From NCBI GenBank assembly GCA_029260215.1, contig JAJDDQ010000055.1, positions 1 to 32,234 of the forward strand: a stretch of 32,234 bases of DNA. Direction: 5' to 3'. A model generated the notes under the pieces. It searched no databases. It saw nothing but the letters and a program-made list of their open reading frames with translations, and was not told the origin of the DNA. The stretch is from Phycisphaerae bacterium. Its GTDB lineage: Bacteria > Planctomycetota > Phycisphaerae > UBA1845. Positions 1-7,684 of this stretch are shown here, piece by piece (position 1 is the stretch's first letter; each line of letters starts with the position of its first letter). Made by a program: the position numbers and the translations under genes.

Positions 1-139
1 AACAGCTTCGCCAAGCCTCGCCGGGGCATTGCGAAGCCAAATCGGCAAGCAAAACCCGCCCAATTCAACATCAACACTGGCGATAATTGCAAAACATCGC
101 GGAAAACACATTCCCGATGAGGTTGTTTAGCAACCTGTT

Positions 140-176
140 AAAGGAGGGGAGGAAGAGGGCAATCATCACACCCGTA
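140..176 (-). repeat. Truncated core fragment of the 921-1189 element
   Basis: Read on the + strand, AAAGGAGGGGAGGAAGAGGG followed by CAATCATCACACCCGTA matches the reverse complement of the left half of the element core at about 990-1020, and still better that of the copy at 15519-15545 (about 29 of 37 positions by eye, differences mostly transitions). It is preceded by CAACCTGTTA, which resembles the element terminus, but no full 24-bp end is present. I read it as a decayed or deleted copy. The rest of 1-275 shows nothing I can assign: all three + frames stay open for the first 110-130 bases, so a tail of an upstream gene can be neither shown nor excluded. Confidence 0.4.
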
Positions 177-275
177 AAGCCCAACTGAGTTTGTCGTTGT
201 TTGGGATTTCACGTGGCTGAAGAGTTACGATATGCGAAACTCGTCGATTTTCGGCGGGAGGAAGGAAACTGATTT

Positions 276-671
276 ATGGCTACGAATGCATCGTTTCGCA
301 TGCACGGTTGGGATGAGGCCGCTTGCGACGAGGTTGAAGGAAGCGCTCGATTGACCAGAGTGCGGGCTGGGAAGTCCTACGAGGGTGTGATCGAGGGTGA
401 GGGGGTTCTGGAAATGTTGATGGTTTCTCGTTCCGACGGCGGTACCGAGTTCTGCGGGATGGAGCGCGTGACCGGAAGCGTGGACGGGCGAAAGGGCAGC
501 TTCGTGTTCCGCCACGACGGGACGTTTGAGGCCGGCAAGGTTCGGGGGACGTGGCGCGTTGTTCCCGGTTCGGGTACTGGGGATTTACAGTCGATCGGCG
601 GGGGCGTGACGTTTGAAAGCGGCCACGCGGACAGTTATCCGATTCAATTCGATTTTCATTTTGACAATTAG
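276..671 (+). CDS. DUF3224 family protein
   Basis: A 131-residue protein with the full DUF3224 pattern: an F-x-M-x-x-WDE opening near residues 7-15, LTRVRAGKSYEGVIEGEG (about 26-43), a GMERVTGSVDGRKGSFVFRH centre, and a C-terminal GTWRVVPGSGTGDL segment with a Gly-rich strand and an acidic/aromatic end. Its length equals that of the family. DUF3224 proteins are small soluble beta-barrels, believed related to the allene-oxide-cyclase barrel, with no established function. No signal peptide or membrane segment is seen, so it is probably cytoplasmic. The start is supported by GGGAGGAAGGAAA just upstream of the ATG. It stands alone; the next 600 bases hold repeat elements, not genes. Confidence 0.85.
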   Translation: MATNASFRMHGWDEAACDEVEGSARLTRVRAGKSYEGVIEGEGVLEMLMVSRSDGGTEFCGMERVTGSVDGRKGSFVFRHDGTFEAGKVRGTWRVVPGSGTGDLQSIGGGVTFESGHADSYPIQFDFHFDN

Positions 672-696
672 GTTTTCGGCTTGCGGTTCTTGTGAC

Positions 697-888
697 GTAA
701 CAGGTCATCAACCTGCAATGGCGATGTTTCGGTGTGGAGGCGTGCTGGTTGAGAATTGTGCTGGATGGGTCTGGGGGCGTCCGCGCGGACTGAAGTCCGC
801 GGTTCGTGGGGTGCGTTTGAAAACCGTGTAGAGTACGGGCGAACGCGGTCCCTGAGCGGATTGACATTGCGCACCGCCAACCTGTTAC
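697..888. mobile_element. 192-bp element with 24-bp terminal inverted repeats (MITE-like)
   Basis: Left end 697-720 (GTAACAGGTC, then ATCAACC, then TGCAATG) and right end 865-888, which reads on the minus strand as GTAACAGGTT...GCAATG, form an inverted pair of 24-bp ends. These ends are the same family as those at 921-944 and 1166-1189. The interior differs from that element: it carries the near-perfect palindrome CGCGGACT-GA-AGTCCGCG at 784-801 and no convincing gene. The bases abutting the two ends (CTTGTGAC and GACCGAGT) are not direct repeats, so this copy is older or rearranged. Being non-coding with related termini, it is best read as a second subtype of the same MITE family. Confidence 0.6.
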
Positions 889-912
889 GACCGAGTTGTT
901 CGCACGTTTTGC

Positions 913-1197
913 GCTGCTTCGTGACAGGTCAGCCGTGTGCAATGTCGGGTGACAAAAAACACGGCGAGGACGGTATTTTCTCGCACAGACGCAACAATAG
1001 CCTTCTTTCTCCCCTCCTTCAAAAGGAGGGGCCGGGGGACGTTCTTTTTGCGAGACGAAGCGTTGCTCCAGTCCAGACCCCCCTGTATCCCCCCTTTGCA
1101 AGGGGGGAAGAATTGTTCCCTGACGCAAGGAAACGACAGAAGACAAAAGAAGACAAGCAAGTATGCATTGCACATGGCTGACCTGTTACGCTGCTTC
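913..1197. mobile_element. 269-bp MITE with 24-bp TIRs and 8-bp target duplication
   Basis: The element proper is 921-1189. Its left end is 921-944 (GTGACAGGTC...TGCAATG) and its right end is 1166-1189, the reverse complement of GTAACAGGTC...TGCAATG. The two ends differ at two of 24 positions. GCTGCTTC directly precedes the left end (913-920) and directly follows the right end (1190-1197), a perfect 8-bp target-site duplication. The interior holds two perfect 9-bp stems with 3-nt loops: CCCCTCCTT-CAA-AAGGAGGGG (1011-1031) and TCCCCCCTT-TGC-AAGGGGGGA (1088-1108). The open frames crossing it look spurious and none resembles a transposase. IS66-family insertion sequences are known for ends starting GTAA and 8-bp duplications, so mobilisation by an IS66-type transposase is inferred. 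Confidence 0.8.
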
Positions 1198-1313
1198 AAA
1201 AACCGAAGCGATGATTCAAGTCCGCGTCCGAATACCCGTATTAGCCGAGGATTTTCGGCGGGGGCGCCGGCAAATCGTGGTAACCGGCAGGGCCGATCTG
1301 TTATGATGGGGCT

Positions 1314-1907
1314 ATGAAAATGGGTTACGGTTTCCGGTGTTTTTCGGCGATTGCGGTTGCGTGCGGGGTCTGGTTTTGCGCCGGTTGCGAGAACGGTGCG
1401 ATCGTATCGACCGGTGGTGATGAGCCGTATGCGTTTTCGCTCAACATTGAGGATGCGTTGGCTGGCGGCGTGCCTGCGGAACCGTTTATCGACATCCCAT
1501 ACCGGGGCGCGCTGGTTTCTGAAACGGGCGACGAAGTCGGCATGGTGTTGTTGTCGACTTGTGGTTGCGGATACTGGCGGGCGTATGCGGAAGTCGACGA
1601 CGATCGTTTGCTTGCGCGTCTTGCGTTCCGTGGTTTTCCGGAAAGTTTTAGTGAATTTGTAACGGCTGACGGCGAACCGGCTGAGATCGTCGGACAGTTC
1701 GAGGACGACGGTCGGCGTGCGTTTGGGCAACTGGCGACCGATCGAACATTGGCGCGGTTCATGGCGGATCCGCTCGTCGATACGCCGAACCTGGGTTGCG
1801 TGTTGTGTCACGTAGGCGACGACCCGCCACGTCCGCTGCCCGCTGCGCACCGGACGGTGGACGAGGCTACGAACTGTCTCGGTTGTCACGAGACCGTGCC
1901 CCATTGA
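1314..1907 (+). CDS. Two-haem c-type cytochrome-like lipoprotein
   Basis: A 197-residue protein. Residues 1-25 form a signal peptide (basic start, hydrophobic core) ending at a lipobox-like CAG-C25, which suggests a membrane-anchored periplasmic lipoprotein. Two covalent haem-binding motifs lie near the C-terminus: CVLCH (162-166) and CLGCH (188-192). The remainder (about 30-155) is acidic with a CGCGYW segment and matches no family I can name. Histidines between the motifs (His179) could be distal ligands. A role in periplasmic electron transfer is inferred from the haem sites only. The start may be the ATG at 1314 or at 1320, and no strong ribosome site distinguishes them. It converges with the next gene, 63 bases away. 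Confidence 0.75.
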   Translation: MKMGYGFRCFSAIAVACGVWFCAGCENGAIVSTGGDEPYAFSLNIEDALAGGVPAEPFIDIPYRGALVSETGDEVGMVLLSTCGCGYWRAYAEVDDDRLLARLAFRGFPESFSEFVTADGEPAEIVGQFEDDGRRAFGQLATDRTLARFMADPLVDTPNLGCVLCHVGDDPPRPLPAAHRTVDEATNCLGCHETVPH

Positions 1908-1970
1908 CCGTGCCCTTGTGCGGATAACGGCTGAATCTGCCGGTTGCGTTCATTCCCTTTCGGACGGTTT

Positions 1971-2456
1971 CTATTTCTTCTTCGGCATATCGTAGATGCG
2001 TGCCGCGGGGGCCTTCATGCGGTACTGCTTCTGAGGCCCGACGATCTTGGCGATTTCTTCGGGCGACTTTCCGGAGTCCTCGGCGTAGTGACGAGCCTCT
2101 TCCTGCGAAATATCCTCGATCGACAGTTCACCCTCGATCGTCGCTTCGTGCCCGACCGCGTCCATTGGGATGAGTCGGCCATCCACCGGGCAGGTGAACT
2201 TCACGAAAATCGTGTCCGTGCGTGCATTGTCCGCGATGCGCAGCCAACAGCCCTTCTTCGCGCAGACGCTGTCCACCTTGCCCGTGAGATGGATTTCCCG
2301 GCCGTTGTACATGTCCGGTTGGCTGAACACTTTCTCCGCCGAGACTCTGTCGTCGGATTTCAGTTTCATCGGCTCGCCGTAGTCGGCGTACTTGGCAGCA
2401 CAGCCGCTGAGGAGTGTGGCCAAACAAAGTGCAGTGGCGAAGCGAATGCGTGTCAT
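1971..2456 (-). CDS. DUF4920 domain lipoprotein
   Basis: A 161-residue exported lipoprotein: signal peptide with lipobox LSG-C19, then a DUF4920 domain (about 40-115). That domain has the conserved pattern of a GKVDSVCAKKGCWLRI core, in which two cysteines flank AKKG, followed by a strand-rich segment (FVKFTCPVDG) of OB-like appearance. DUF4920 proteins are small periplasmic or lipid-anchored proteins of unknown function; the conserved cysteines suggest metal binding or redox chemistry, but that is speculation. The C-terminal 45 residues are polar and basic and may be disordered. AAGGAGG lies 8 bases before the ATG (complement of 2464-2470), which fixes the start. Confidence 0.85.
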   Translation of the reverse strand: MTRIRFATALCLATLLSGCAAKYADYGEPMKLKSDDRVSAEKVFSQPDMYNGREIHLTGKVDSVCAKKGCWLRIADNARTDTIFVKFTCPVDGRLIPMDAVGHEATIEGELSIEDISQEEARHYAEDSGKSPEEIAKIVGPQKQYRMKAPAARIYDMPKKK

Positions 2457-2873
2457 GATGTTGCCTCCTTGATTGTTCCGTTTCCGTGAAAACTTTGACT
2501 CTGCCCGCGATCCGGGTGGGTGTCCAACTGTAAGCGTTGGCCCTCGCCCGAGTTGGACAGGAGTCAGTCGCAGGATAACCCGCGTTGCGTTTTCTGGCGA
2601 CGGCTATGCATCGAAATCGTGGTTGATTATCGCAAGCGAGAATTCTCTTTTTGCGCTGTTCTGAGAAACTGAAATGCGAAGTTCGTTTGGCGTTCGGCGG
2701 GGCCTGGAACCGTGTAGCACGGACCGTGTCCTGACAGAGCAGCGACAGTGAGGGAGCGTGGGCAGGAGTTGCGTCCATTTCGCTGGATACGCGAATCTCG
2801 TGGTCCCGCCCTGGTCTCGTTCAGGGTTGCGGCGCGGTCGGGCTTTTCATGTCGGATGACGTTTCGTGTAGCA
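2457..2873. other. Intergenic region with one dispersed palindromic repeat
   Basis: These 417 bases separate the divergently read end of the DUF4920 gene from the stop of the next minus-strand gene. No frame here has gene-like content. The only recognisable item is the repeat at 2735-2758, listed separately. A promoter for the DUF4920 gene should lie near 2475-2560, but no clear -35/-10 pair was found. Confidence 0.5.
2735..2758 (-). repeat. Dispersed repeat, copy 1
   Basis: On the minus strand this reads CGCTCCCTCACTGTCGCTGC plus TCTG and matches 6465-6488 at 22 of 24 positions. Both copies are intergenic. Sequences of this type, seen in databases as spurious peptides such as PLPHGRGSE, are scattered through many environmental bacterial genomes. 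Confidence 0.6.
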
Positions 2874-3341
2874 TCAGAACAACGGCGCGCTTGACGTCAG
2901 GATGGTCAGGTCGATGGCGTCGATTTCTTGCGAGCGAATGTCGCCGATGTGCGTCAGCACGTACAGCTCGTAGCACAATCGCCATTGGATCGCGACGATC
3001 GTATAAACCGCAAGCACACCGCCGGCGGCTAACTCAGCCACCAGTCGTCGCCGGTTGGACAGGATGATTGTGCTGGCGAACGTTACCAGACTCAGCTTGT
3101 AGAGCATGATGGCCGGCGGACTGTTCAGCAGCCGTCGGGCGATGGGATTCGACTCGTCCAGCATGCCCTGCTCGTGGGCCAGCATGGTTAGCGCTACATC
3201 AAAGATGCTGAACACCCACAATCCCATGACCAGACAGATCACGCGGTGAGACCGGGCGGCTGTGAACCAGTCAATCGTCCGGGTCAGCCAAGTGGCTGCG
3301 ATCGGCGGCGACAGGTTGGGTATGGCGACGGTCTTGAACAT
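2874..3341 (-). CDS. DUF5658-like small integral membrane protein
   Basis: From the ATG at 3341 the protein has 155 residues. It has about four hydrophobic segments: VICLVMGLWVFSIFDVALTML, the IMLYKLSLVTFASTIIL stretch, LAAGGVLAVYTIVAIQW, and a weaker one. The first ends in the pattern D-x-x-x-T followed by an ESNP turn, typical of DUF5658 and related membrane proteins. No enzymatic role is known for this family. The frame stays open to 3437, but the extra 32 residues are unlike a membrane-protein N-terminus, and GGAGGGG precedes the ATG at 3341, so I prefer the shorter form. It is divergent from moaC. Confidence 0.65.
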   Translation of the reverse strand: MFKTVAIPNLSPPIAATWLTRTIDWFTAARSHRVICLVMGLWVFSIFDVALTMLAHEQGMLDESNPIARRLLNSPPAIMLYKLSLVTFASTIILSNRRRLVAELAAGGVLAVYTIVAIQWRLCYELYVLTHIGDIRSQEIDAIDLTILTSSAPLF

Positions 3342-3527
3342 TGGCGACTGGCCCCTCCAAAGGCTATCTGCCCACACGCCTGCATCGACGCGGAAAGCGC
3401 GGACCTTGACCCCAGCCATGCATGGCTTCACGTCCAAATCGAGACCGAATACACTGTTGAGGGAGTCCCGGGCGGTTATGGCCTGGGTTGTGCCCGGTAG
3501 TATCGGCCACCCGGAGATTTTCGACCC

Positions 3528-4022
3528 ATGAATTCTTCAGAGAATCCAGACCTATCACACATCGACAGCGACGGTCGCGCACGCATGGTCGACGTGACCG
3601 ATAAAGACGTGACCGTGCGGGAGGCTGTCGCGACAGCTTGCGTGACTATGCGGGAGGAGATTCTCGATCGGTTGCTGGCCGGTACGCTTCAGAAAGGTGA
3701 AGCGTTGACGGTGGCGAAGCTCGCGGGCATCAACGCTGCCAAGCGTACCGGCGAGTTGATCCCGCTGTGTCATCCTCTGCCGCTGCACTGGGTCGAGGTG
3801 GCGTTCGAGCGTTTGGACGCGACGCGACTACAGATAACGACGCACGTGCGCACGGCTGCGAGGACGGGCGTGGAGATGGAGGCGATGACCGCCGCCGCCG
3901 TTGCGGCGCTGACCATCTACGACATGGCCAAAGCCGCGGACAAGGGCATCGTGATAGGCCCGATTCGGCTGGAGCGGAAGACGGGCGGCAAGAGCGGTGA
4001 TTATGCCGCGCCACCGGCGTGA
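3528..4022 (+). CDS. moaC: Cyclic pyranopterin monophosphate synthase MoaC
   Basis: MoaC converts the 3',8-cyclo-GTP product of MoaA into cyclic pyranopterin monophosphate, the first stable intermediate of molybdenum cofactor synthesis, in the cytoplasm. The 164 residues carry all family signatures: LSHIDSDGRARMVDVTDK (9-26), IPLCHPLPL (78-86), TGVEMEAMTAA (113-122), and IYDMAKA with the active-site Asp132 and Lys135, followed by KTGGKSG near the end. Length is normal. GGAG sits 11 bases before the ATG. No other moa, mog or moe gene is adjacent, so the pathway is dispersed. A molybdenum-storage homologue lies 20 kb downstream. Confidence 0.96.
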   Translation: MNSSENPDLSHIDSDGRARMVDVTDKDVTVREAVATACVTMREEILDRLLAGTLQKGEALTVAKLAGINAAKRTGELIPLCHPLPLHWVEVAFERLDATRLQITTHVRTAARTGVEMEAMTAAAVAALTIYDMAKAADKGIVIGPIRLERKTGGKSGDYAAPPA

Positions 4023-4089
4023 TCGCTCCGGATTGTCGCTGATTTTCAAAAATTTTGAATAGGATTGAAATCTCAGTGGGTTTGCCCCT

Positions 4090-5136
4090 ATGTTACCCCC
4101 CGTGACGACGATACAAAGGACAATGCCCGTGGAACCAACGATCCCGCTCATCCAGCCGACCCGCGCATCGTTTCCTATGGAGCTTTACGCTCCGATCGAG
4201 GACGATCTGGCAAAGGTCTCGCGGATTCTGCAATCCGAGTTGCGCAGTGATCACCTCTTTGTAAATGAGCTTTTCGGGCGCATTCGCGGCTATCACGGCA
4301 AAATGCTCAGGCCTGCGTTGTTGTTGCTTTCCGGGAGAGCGTTTGGTGAGATCGGCGACGCGCACCACACGCTGGCGGCGGTGGTCGAACTGGTCCACGT
4401 TGCGACCCTCGTTCACGACGACGTAATCGACGATGCACGGGTCCGGCGGAAGCACCCGACCATCAACGCGACAAACGGCAACGTGGCGGCGGTTCTCTTG
4501 GGTGATTACCTGATTAGCCACGCCTACCACCTTTGCAGCAGTTTGCAGGATCAGTATGCGTCGCGCGCGATTGGGGCTACGACGAACACCGTTTGCGAAG
4601 GTGAGTTGATGGAGATTCACCATCGCCACGACGCGACGCTGAGCGAGCGTGACTATTTTCGCATTATCCGTGGCAAAACGGCAGCACTGACGGCTACCTG
4701 CTGTGCGTTGGGGGCGCGTTATTCGGACGCTGATGACGCTGCGGTTGAGGCTTTGCGCGAGTATGGAATGAGTGCGGGTGTCGCGTTTCAGATTGTTGAC
4801 GACGTGCTCGATTTGGTCGGGGAAACCGCGTTGGCCGGCAAAGACCTTGGGTTGGACGCGGCCCACGGCAGTGCGACGCTGCCGATTTTGCACTGCATCC
4901 GCGCTGCGGATTCGGCGGTCGCGTCACAACTTGTCGAATTCATATCCGGTCGTAAGAGTATGTCGCGAAACGAGTTGCGATCTTTTCTGGTTGAGACGGG
5001 GAGCATCGACTACGCGATCGACACGGCCAAGCGGCACGTCTCGCGGGCGACAGATTCTTTGAGTGGGCTGAATCCGTCCGAAGCGCGGGACACGCTGACC
5101 GCGATGGCTGACTTCATTATTCGACGCAATTCCTGA
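4090..5136 (+). CDS. Trans-polyprenyl diphosphate synthase (IspB/HepT type)
   Basis: This condenses isopentenyl diphosphate onto allylic diphosphates to make long-chain polyprenyl diphosphates, probably for the quinone side chain. The all-helical synthase fold is indicated by KMLRP (71-75), the first aspartate-rich motif DDVID (110-114) in the context LVHDDVIDD, GDYLISHAY, GELMEI, KTAAL and the second motif DDVLD (237-241). The length of 348 residues suits octaprenyl/heptaprenyl synthases better than farnesyl synthases, and the simple DDxxD first motif is the long-chain type; exact chain length cannot be read from sequence. The ATG at 4123 is an alternative start, but AAAGGA lies only 2 bases before it. 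A weak TTGTCG/TGAATA pair with a 17-base spacer sits at 4033-4061. Confidence 0.88.
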   Translation: MLPPVTTIQRTMPVEPTIPLIQPTRASFPMELYAPIEDDLAKVSRILQSELRSDHLFVNELFGRIRGYHGKMLRPALLLLSGRAFGEIGDAHHTLAAVVELVHVATLVHDDVIDDARVRRKHPTINATNGNVAAVLLGDYLISHAYHLCSSLQDQYASRAIGATTNTVCEGELMEIHHRHDATLSERDYFRIIRGKTAALTATCCALGARYSDADDAAVEALREYGMSAGVAFQIVDDVLDLVGETALAGKDLGLDAAHGSATLPILHCIRAADSAVASQLVEFISGRKSMSRNELRSFLVETGSIDYAIDTAKRHVSRATDSLSGLNPSEARDTLTAMADFIIRRNS

Positions 5137-5210
5137 ACCGGTTGCCAAACTCGCACCGGGGATTTTGACCTGGGCGATGCGCGGGGTCTGCGGTTAGAAT
5201 CCCAACTGTC

Positions 5211-6308
5211 ATGTTGTTCAAATGTGTGGAAAAAAGCCTGAGCCGGGGCGTGGTCGTGGTGCTGGCGAGCGGGTTGGTTTGCGCGGGTGTGCTTGCGCAG
5301 GATGCCGACTCGAAGCAGCCGGAATTCGACCCCAAGGCGCTTGATGAACTGAACGCGCTCGGCAGGCAAGTGCGCGAGATGGGCGACTGGTCGGAGCAGG
5401 CGGAATTTATTTCTTCGACGATTGATCGATTCTGGAAGAAGAACGCGTGGGATACGGAGCCGGACGATTTCGCGCGGACGTTGGCCAACGACGTGGTGCG
5501 CATTCCGCCGTGGGAATTCCAGAAGCGGATGGACAAATTTACGGACCTCGTCGCCGCCCGGTACAAGCTTGATGTGGGACAGCGGACGAGGCTGCTGGGT
5601 CGGCTTACGCGCGCGTCGGCACTTTTCATGTTCAAGAATGCGTCAATGGTTTCGGGGCAGGTCCGCGAGTGGATCGATCTTCGGGTTAACCGCCGGCCGT
5701 TGACGCCGGAGTTGGTGGCGCGCTGGACGCGCGAGTCGGAGGCGGCTTTCGCGGACGCGATGATGCGGATGGAGAAACTCCGTCAGGCGACCGTGAACGA
5801 AATGAACGCGGATCAGCGAAAGCTGCTCGAACGCGATTTCGAGCGATACGACCATCGACTCAACGATACCGTTCGCAGCCGTGCCGAGTGGGTGAAGGGG
5901 AAATGGTCGCCGGATGAGTGGGGGTTGGAAAGCCCGTACCTGGTGGAATCGCCCCCATCGGCTGAGATGTCGCCGGTGAACGGGCGAGGCGATATCGAGG
6001 GGCGTCTGCTCGACGTAATCGACTGGTCCAAGCCGAGGCCGGAGGACGCATGGCGGCGCTATGTTCGGGAGTTCATCCACCTGAACGAGCTGGATCCGGG
6101 GCAGCGTACCGCGATCGAGTCCTTCCTGACGGAGCTTGAGGCGCGGGCGTGGCAGTTCCGTCGCAGCCACGCATCCGAACTTCGGTCGCCGGACGCGGTT
6201 TTGAAGAAGGCGGCTGACGCCCGTCTGGATGCGATGTTTGGGGAGTTGAAGTCTCGTGCGGAGGCTCTTTTGACCGAGGTTCAGCGTGAAGCGGGGAAAA
6301 ATCGGTAG
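5211..6308 (+). CDS. Exported helical protein of unknown function
   Basis: A 365-residue protein not recognised as a named family. Residues 1-29 form a signal peptide (VVVVLASGLVCAGVLAQ core with an AQ|D-type cleavage site), so it is exported. The mature part is almost entirely amphipathic helix, rich in Arg, Glu, Trp and Leu, with two similar-looking helical blocks (about 40-200 and 260-360) joined by a proline-containing loop (LVESPPSAEMSPVNG). The second block has the phrase HLNELDPGQRTAIESFL, reminiscent of helical periplasmic sensor-type folds with repeated L-x-x-x-Q-R. No catalytic motif is visible. The start ATG at 5211 lacks an obvious ribosome site. It follows the prenyl synthase by 74 bases on the same strand. 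Confidence 0.7.
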   Translation: MLFKCVEKSLSRGVVVVLASGLVCAGVLAQDADSKQPEFDPKALDELNALGRQVREMGDWSEQAEFISSTIDRFWKKNAWDTEPDDFARTLANDVVRIPPWEFQKRMDKFTDLVAARYKLDVGQRTRLLGRLTRASALFMFKNASMVSGQVREWIDLRVNRRPLTPELVARWTRESEAAFADAMMRMEKLRQATVNEMNADQRKLLERDFERYDHRLNDTVRSRAEWVKGKWSPDEWGLESPYLVESPPSAEMSPVNGRGDIEGRLLDVIDWSKPRPEDAWRRYVREFIHLNELDPGQRTAIESFLTELEARAWQFRRSHASELRSPDAVLKKAADARLDAMFGELKSRAEALLTEVQREAGKNR

Positions 6309-6464
6309 GAAGTTCCGTTCCCACTGCTGATATTGCATCGTCGGCGTCCGTGTCGCTTGAATTGACTTTATCCGCCGCCTAGCATGCGTCGAAATAGCAT
6401 ATACTCCATATGGGAGTTGGCGCTGGTACGCGGCGATACCCGATTGTGCGGGGTGTCCGCCAAC

Positions 6465-6488
6465 CGCTCCCTCACGGTCGCGGCTCTG
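6465..6488 (+). repeat. Dispersed repeat, copy 2
   Basis: CGCTCCCTCACGGTCGCGGC plus TCTG matches 2735-2758 (minus strand) at 22 of 24 positions. It lies in the 264-base gap before the next gene. Nothing else in that gap (6309-6572) is recognisable apart from a TATACT hexamer at 6400-6405 that lacks a good -35 partner. Confidence 0.6.
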
Positions 6489-6572
6489 AAGGAGCGTACG
6501 GAACCCGCAGGAAAAGGGCTGTCGCTGCATTGGGTTGCGGCTGCGTCGGCGGTGGCCTAAGGGGTATGAGAA

Positions 6573-7631
6573 ATGATGAGATCGAACGGACCCGGTTTTT
6601 CGGGAAATAATGCGTTATTCGGTTGGCGGCGGTTTTGCGCTGTGATTGCGCTGGCTGCTCTTATCGGCCCTGGGGAGGCGATCGGGCAGGGCGGTCCGTC
6701 GCGGGTCAGTCGGCCTCGGGCTGGGGAGATGGGTGCGTCGAGTGCTTTGCGACGCGGTGCCAACGGGATGCCTGGGATGCGCCGGTCCGGCGGGGTTACA
6801 GCGGGCGTGACGCCGTTGGGGATGATGACGGGCGGGACGACGCCGGCGGATTTGAACGCGTTTGTGTTTCGCCCGCGGATGGTGCTTGAGAGTGCTGCGT
6901 TTGCCGCGCCGATTCGCCGCATGTCGCTCGGGGGATCCGTGGCGACGATGAAATACATGATGACGATGGAGGAACTGGCGGCGGCGGTTGAGGCGCAGAA
7001 GAATGCCGAAAAACCGGAGCCGGACCACTACGTCAATATTCTGTACACGCAGTTGGACGCTCAGCGGAGGCATTTGCTGGCGGACGGATGGGCCTACTTC
7101 AAGAATGGCGACAGTTTGCGTTCGCGTGGTGCGTTTGTGGCGGCGGAGGAGGTCGATGCACGATCGCCGATCCCGCGTTTTGGTCAACTCGTTGTGGATT
7201 TCGAACGGTCGCATTTTCGCCGGGGGATGACGACGCTGGCTCGGATCATGAGCTACGATGCGATTCGACGGCCGGGTCAGCCGGGTATCTTGGAATACAA
7301 TGTTTCGTTGCAGGCTGCTTTTCAATCGGACGACCATCTGAAGAACGCTCTGCTCAAGTTGCGCCGGTTCGCTCAAAAGAATCTTCAAAATGCGCCGGTG
7401 CAGGCGTTGTATTGTTACGCCCTGTGGTATTCGCGTTATCCGGCGGGGATGCTGGAGGCGGAGGGTGTGGCTTTGCGGTTGAAGCGTACCGCGCCGGGGA
7501 CACCGTGGGCGGGTCTCTACGATCAACTTCAGCGGGCGAAGCAATTGCTCAAGCAGCGGGCTGCGACGGAAGCTGCTGCTGCTGCTGCGGCGGCGGCGAC
7601 AGCGGCGACGGCGGACGGACCGAGTAGTTAG
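6573..7631 (+). CDS. Exported TPR-like protein with poly-alanine tail
   Basis: A 352-residue protein with an N-terminal signal peptide (WRRFCAVIALAALIGPGEA, cleavage near residue 38), followed by a Gly/Arg/Met-rich low-complexity stretch (about 40-90) and then helices resembling degenerate TPR units (about 145-325: DAQRRHLLADGWAYFKNGD, RSRGAFVAAEEVD, KNALLKLRRFAQKN, LYCYALWYSRYPAG). The end is a run of alanines encoded by near-perfect GCT/GCG triplet repeats (about 7570-7605), a likely site of length variation. TPR-like exported proteins commonly act as scaffolds, but no partner is visible. The start could be either of two adjacent ATGs; AAGGGG lies upstream. Confidence 0.65.
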   Translation: MMRSNGPGFSGNNALFGWRRFCAVIALAALIGPGEAIGQGGPSRVSRPRAGEMGASSALRRGANGMPGMRRSGGVTAGVTPLGMMTGGTTPADLNAFVFRPRMVLESAAFAAPIRRMSLGGSVATMKYMMTMEELAAAVEAQKNAEKPEPDHYVNILYTQLDAQRRHLLADGWAYFKNGDSLRSRGAFVAAEEVDARSPIPRFGQLVVDFERSHFRRGMTTLARIMSYDAIRRPGQPGILEYNVSLQAAFQSDDHLKNALLKLRRFAQKNLQNAPVQALYCYALWYSRYPAGMLEAEGVALRLKRTAPGTPWAGLYDQLQRAKQLLKQRAATEAAAAAAAAATAATADGPSS

Positions 7632-7684
7632 TTTGTGGTGCGTCTTTTTGGTGTTTGTTTGGATCGGCATTGGATGGTGTTCCT

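Noticed and set aside
885-1904. Open frame of 339 codons on the minus strand, and 937-1317 on the plus strand
   Set aside because: Both run through the MITE and are antisense to, or merge into, the haem lipoprotein; they have no domain or ribosome site and derive from GC-rich repeat sequence.
2128-2778. Minus-strand open frame of 216 codons overlapping the DUF4920 gene
   Set aside because: Alternate frame of a gene with a clear lipobox and ribosome site; the overlap is not real.
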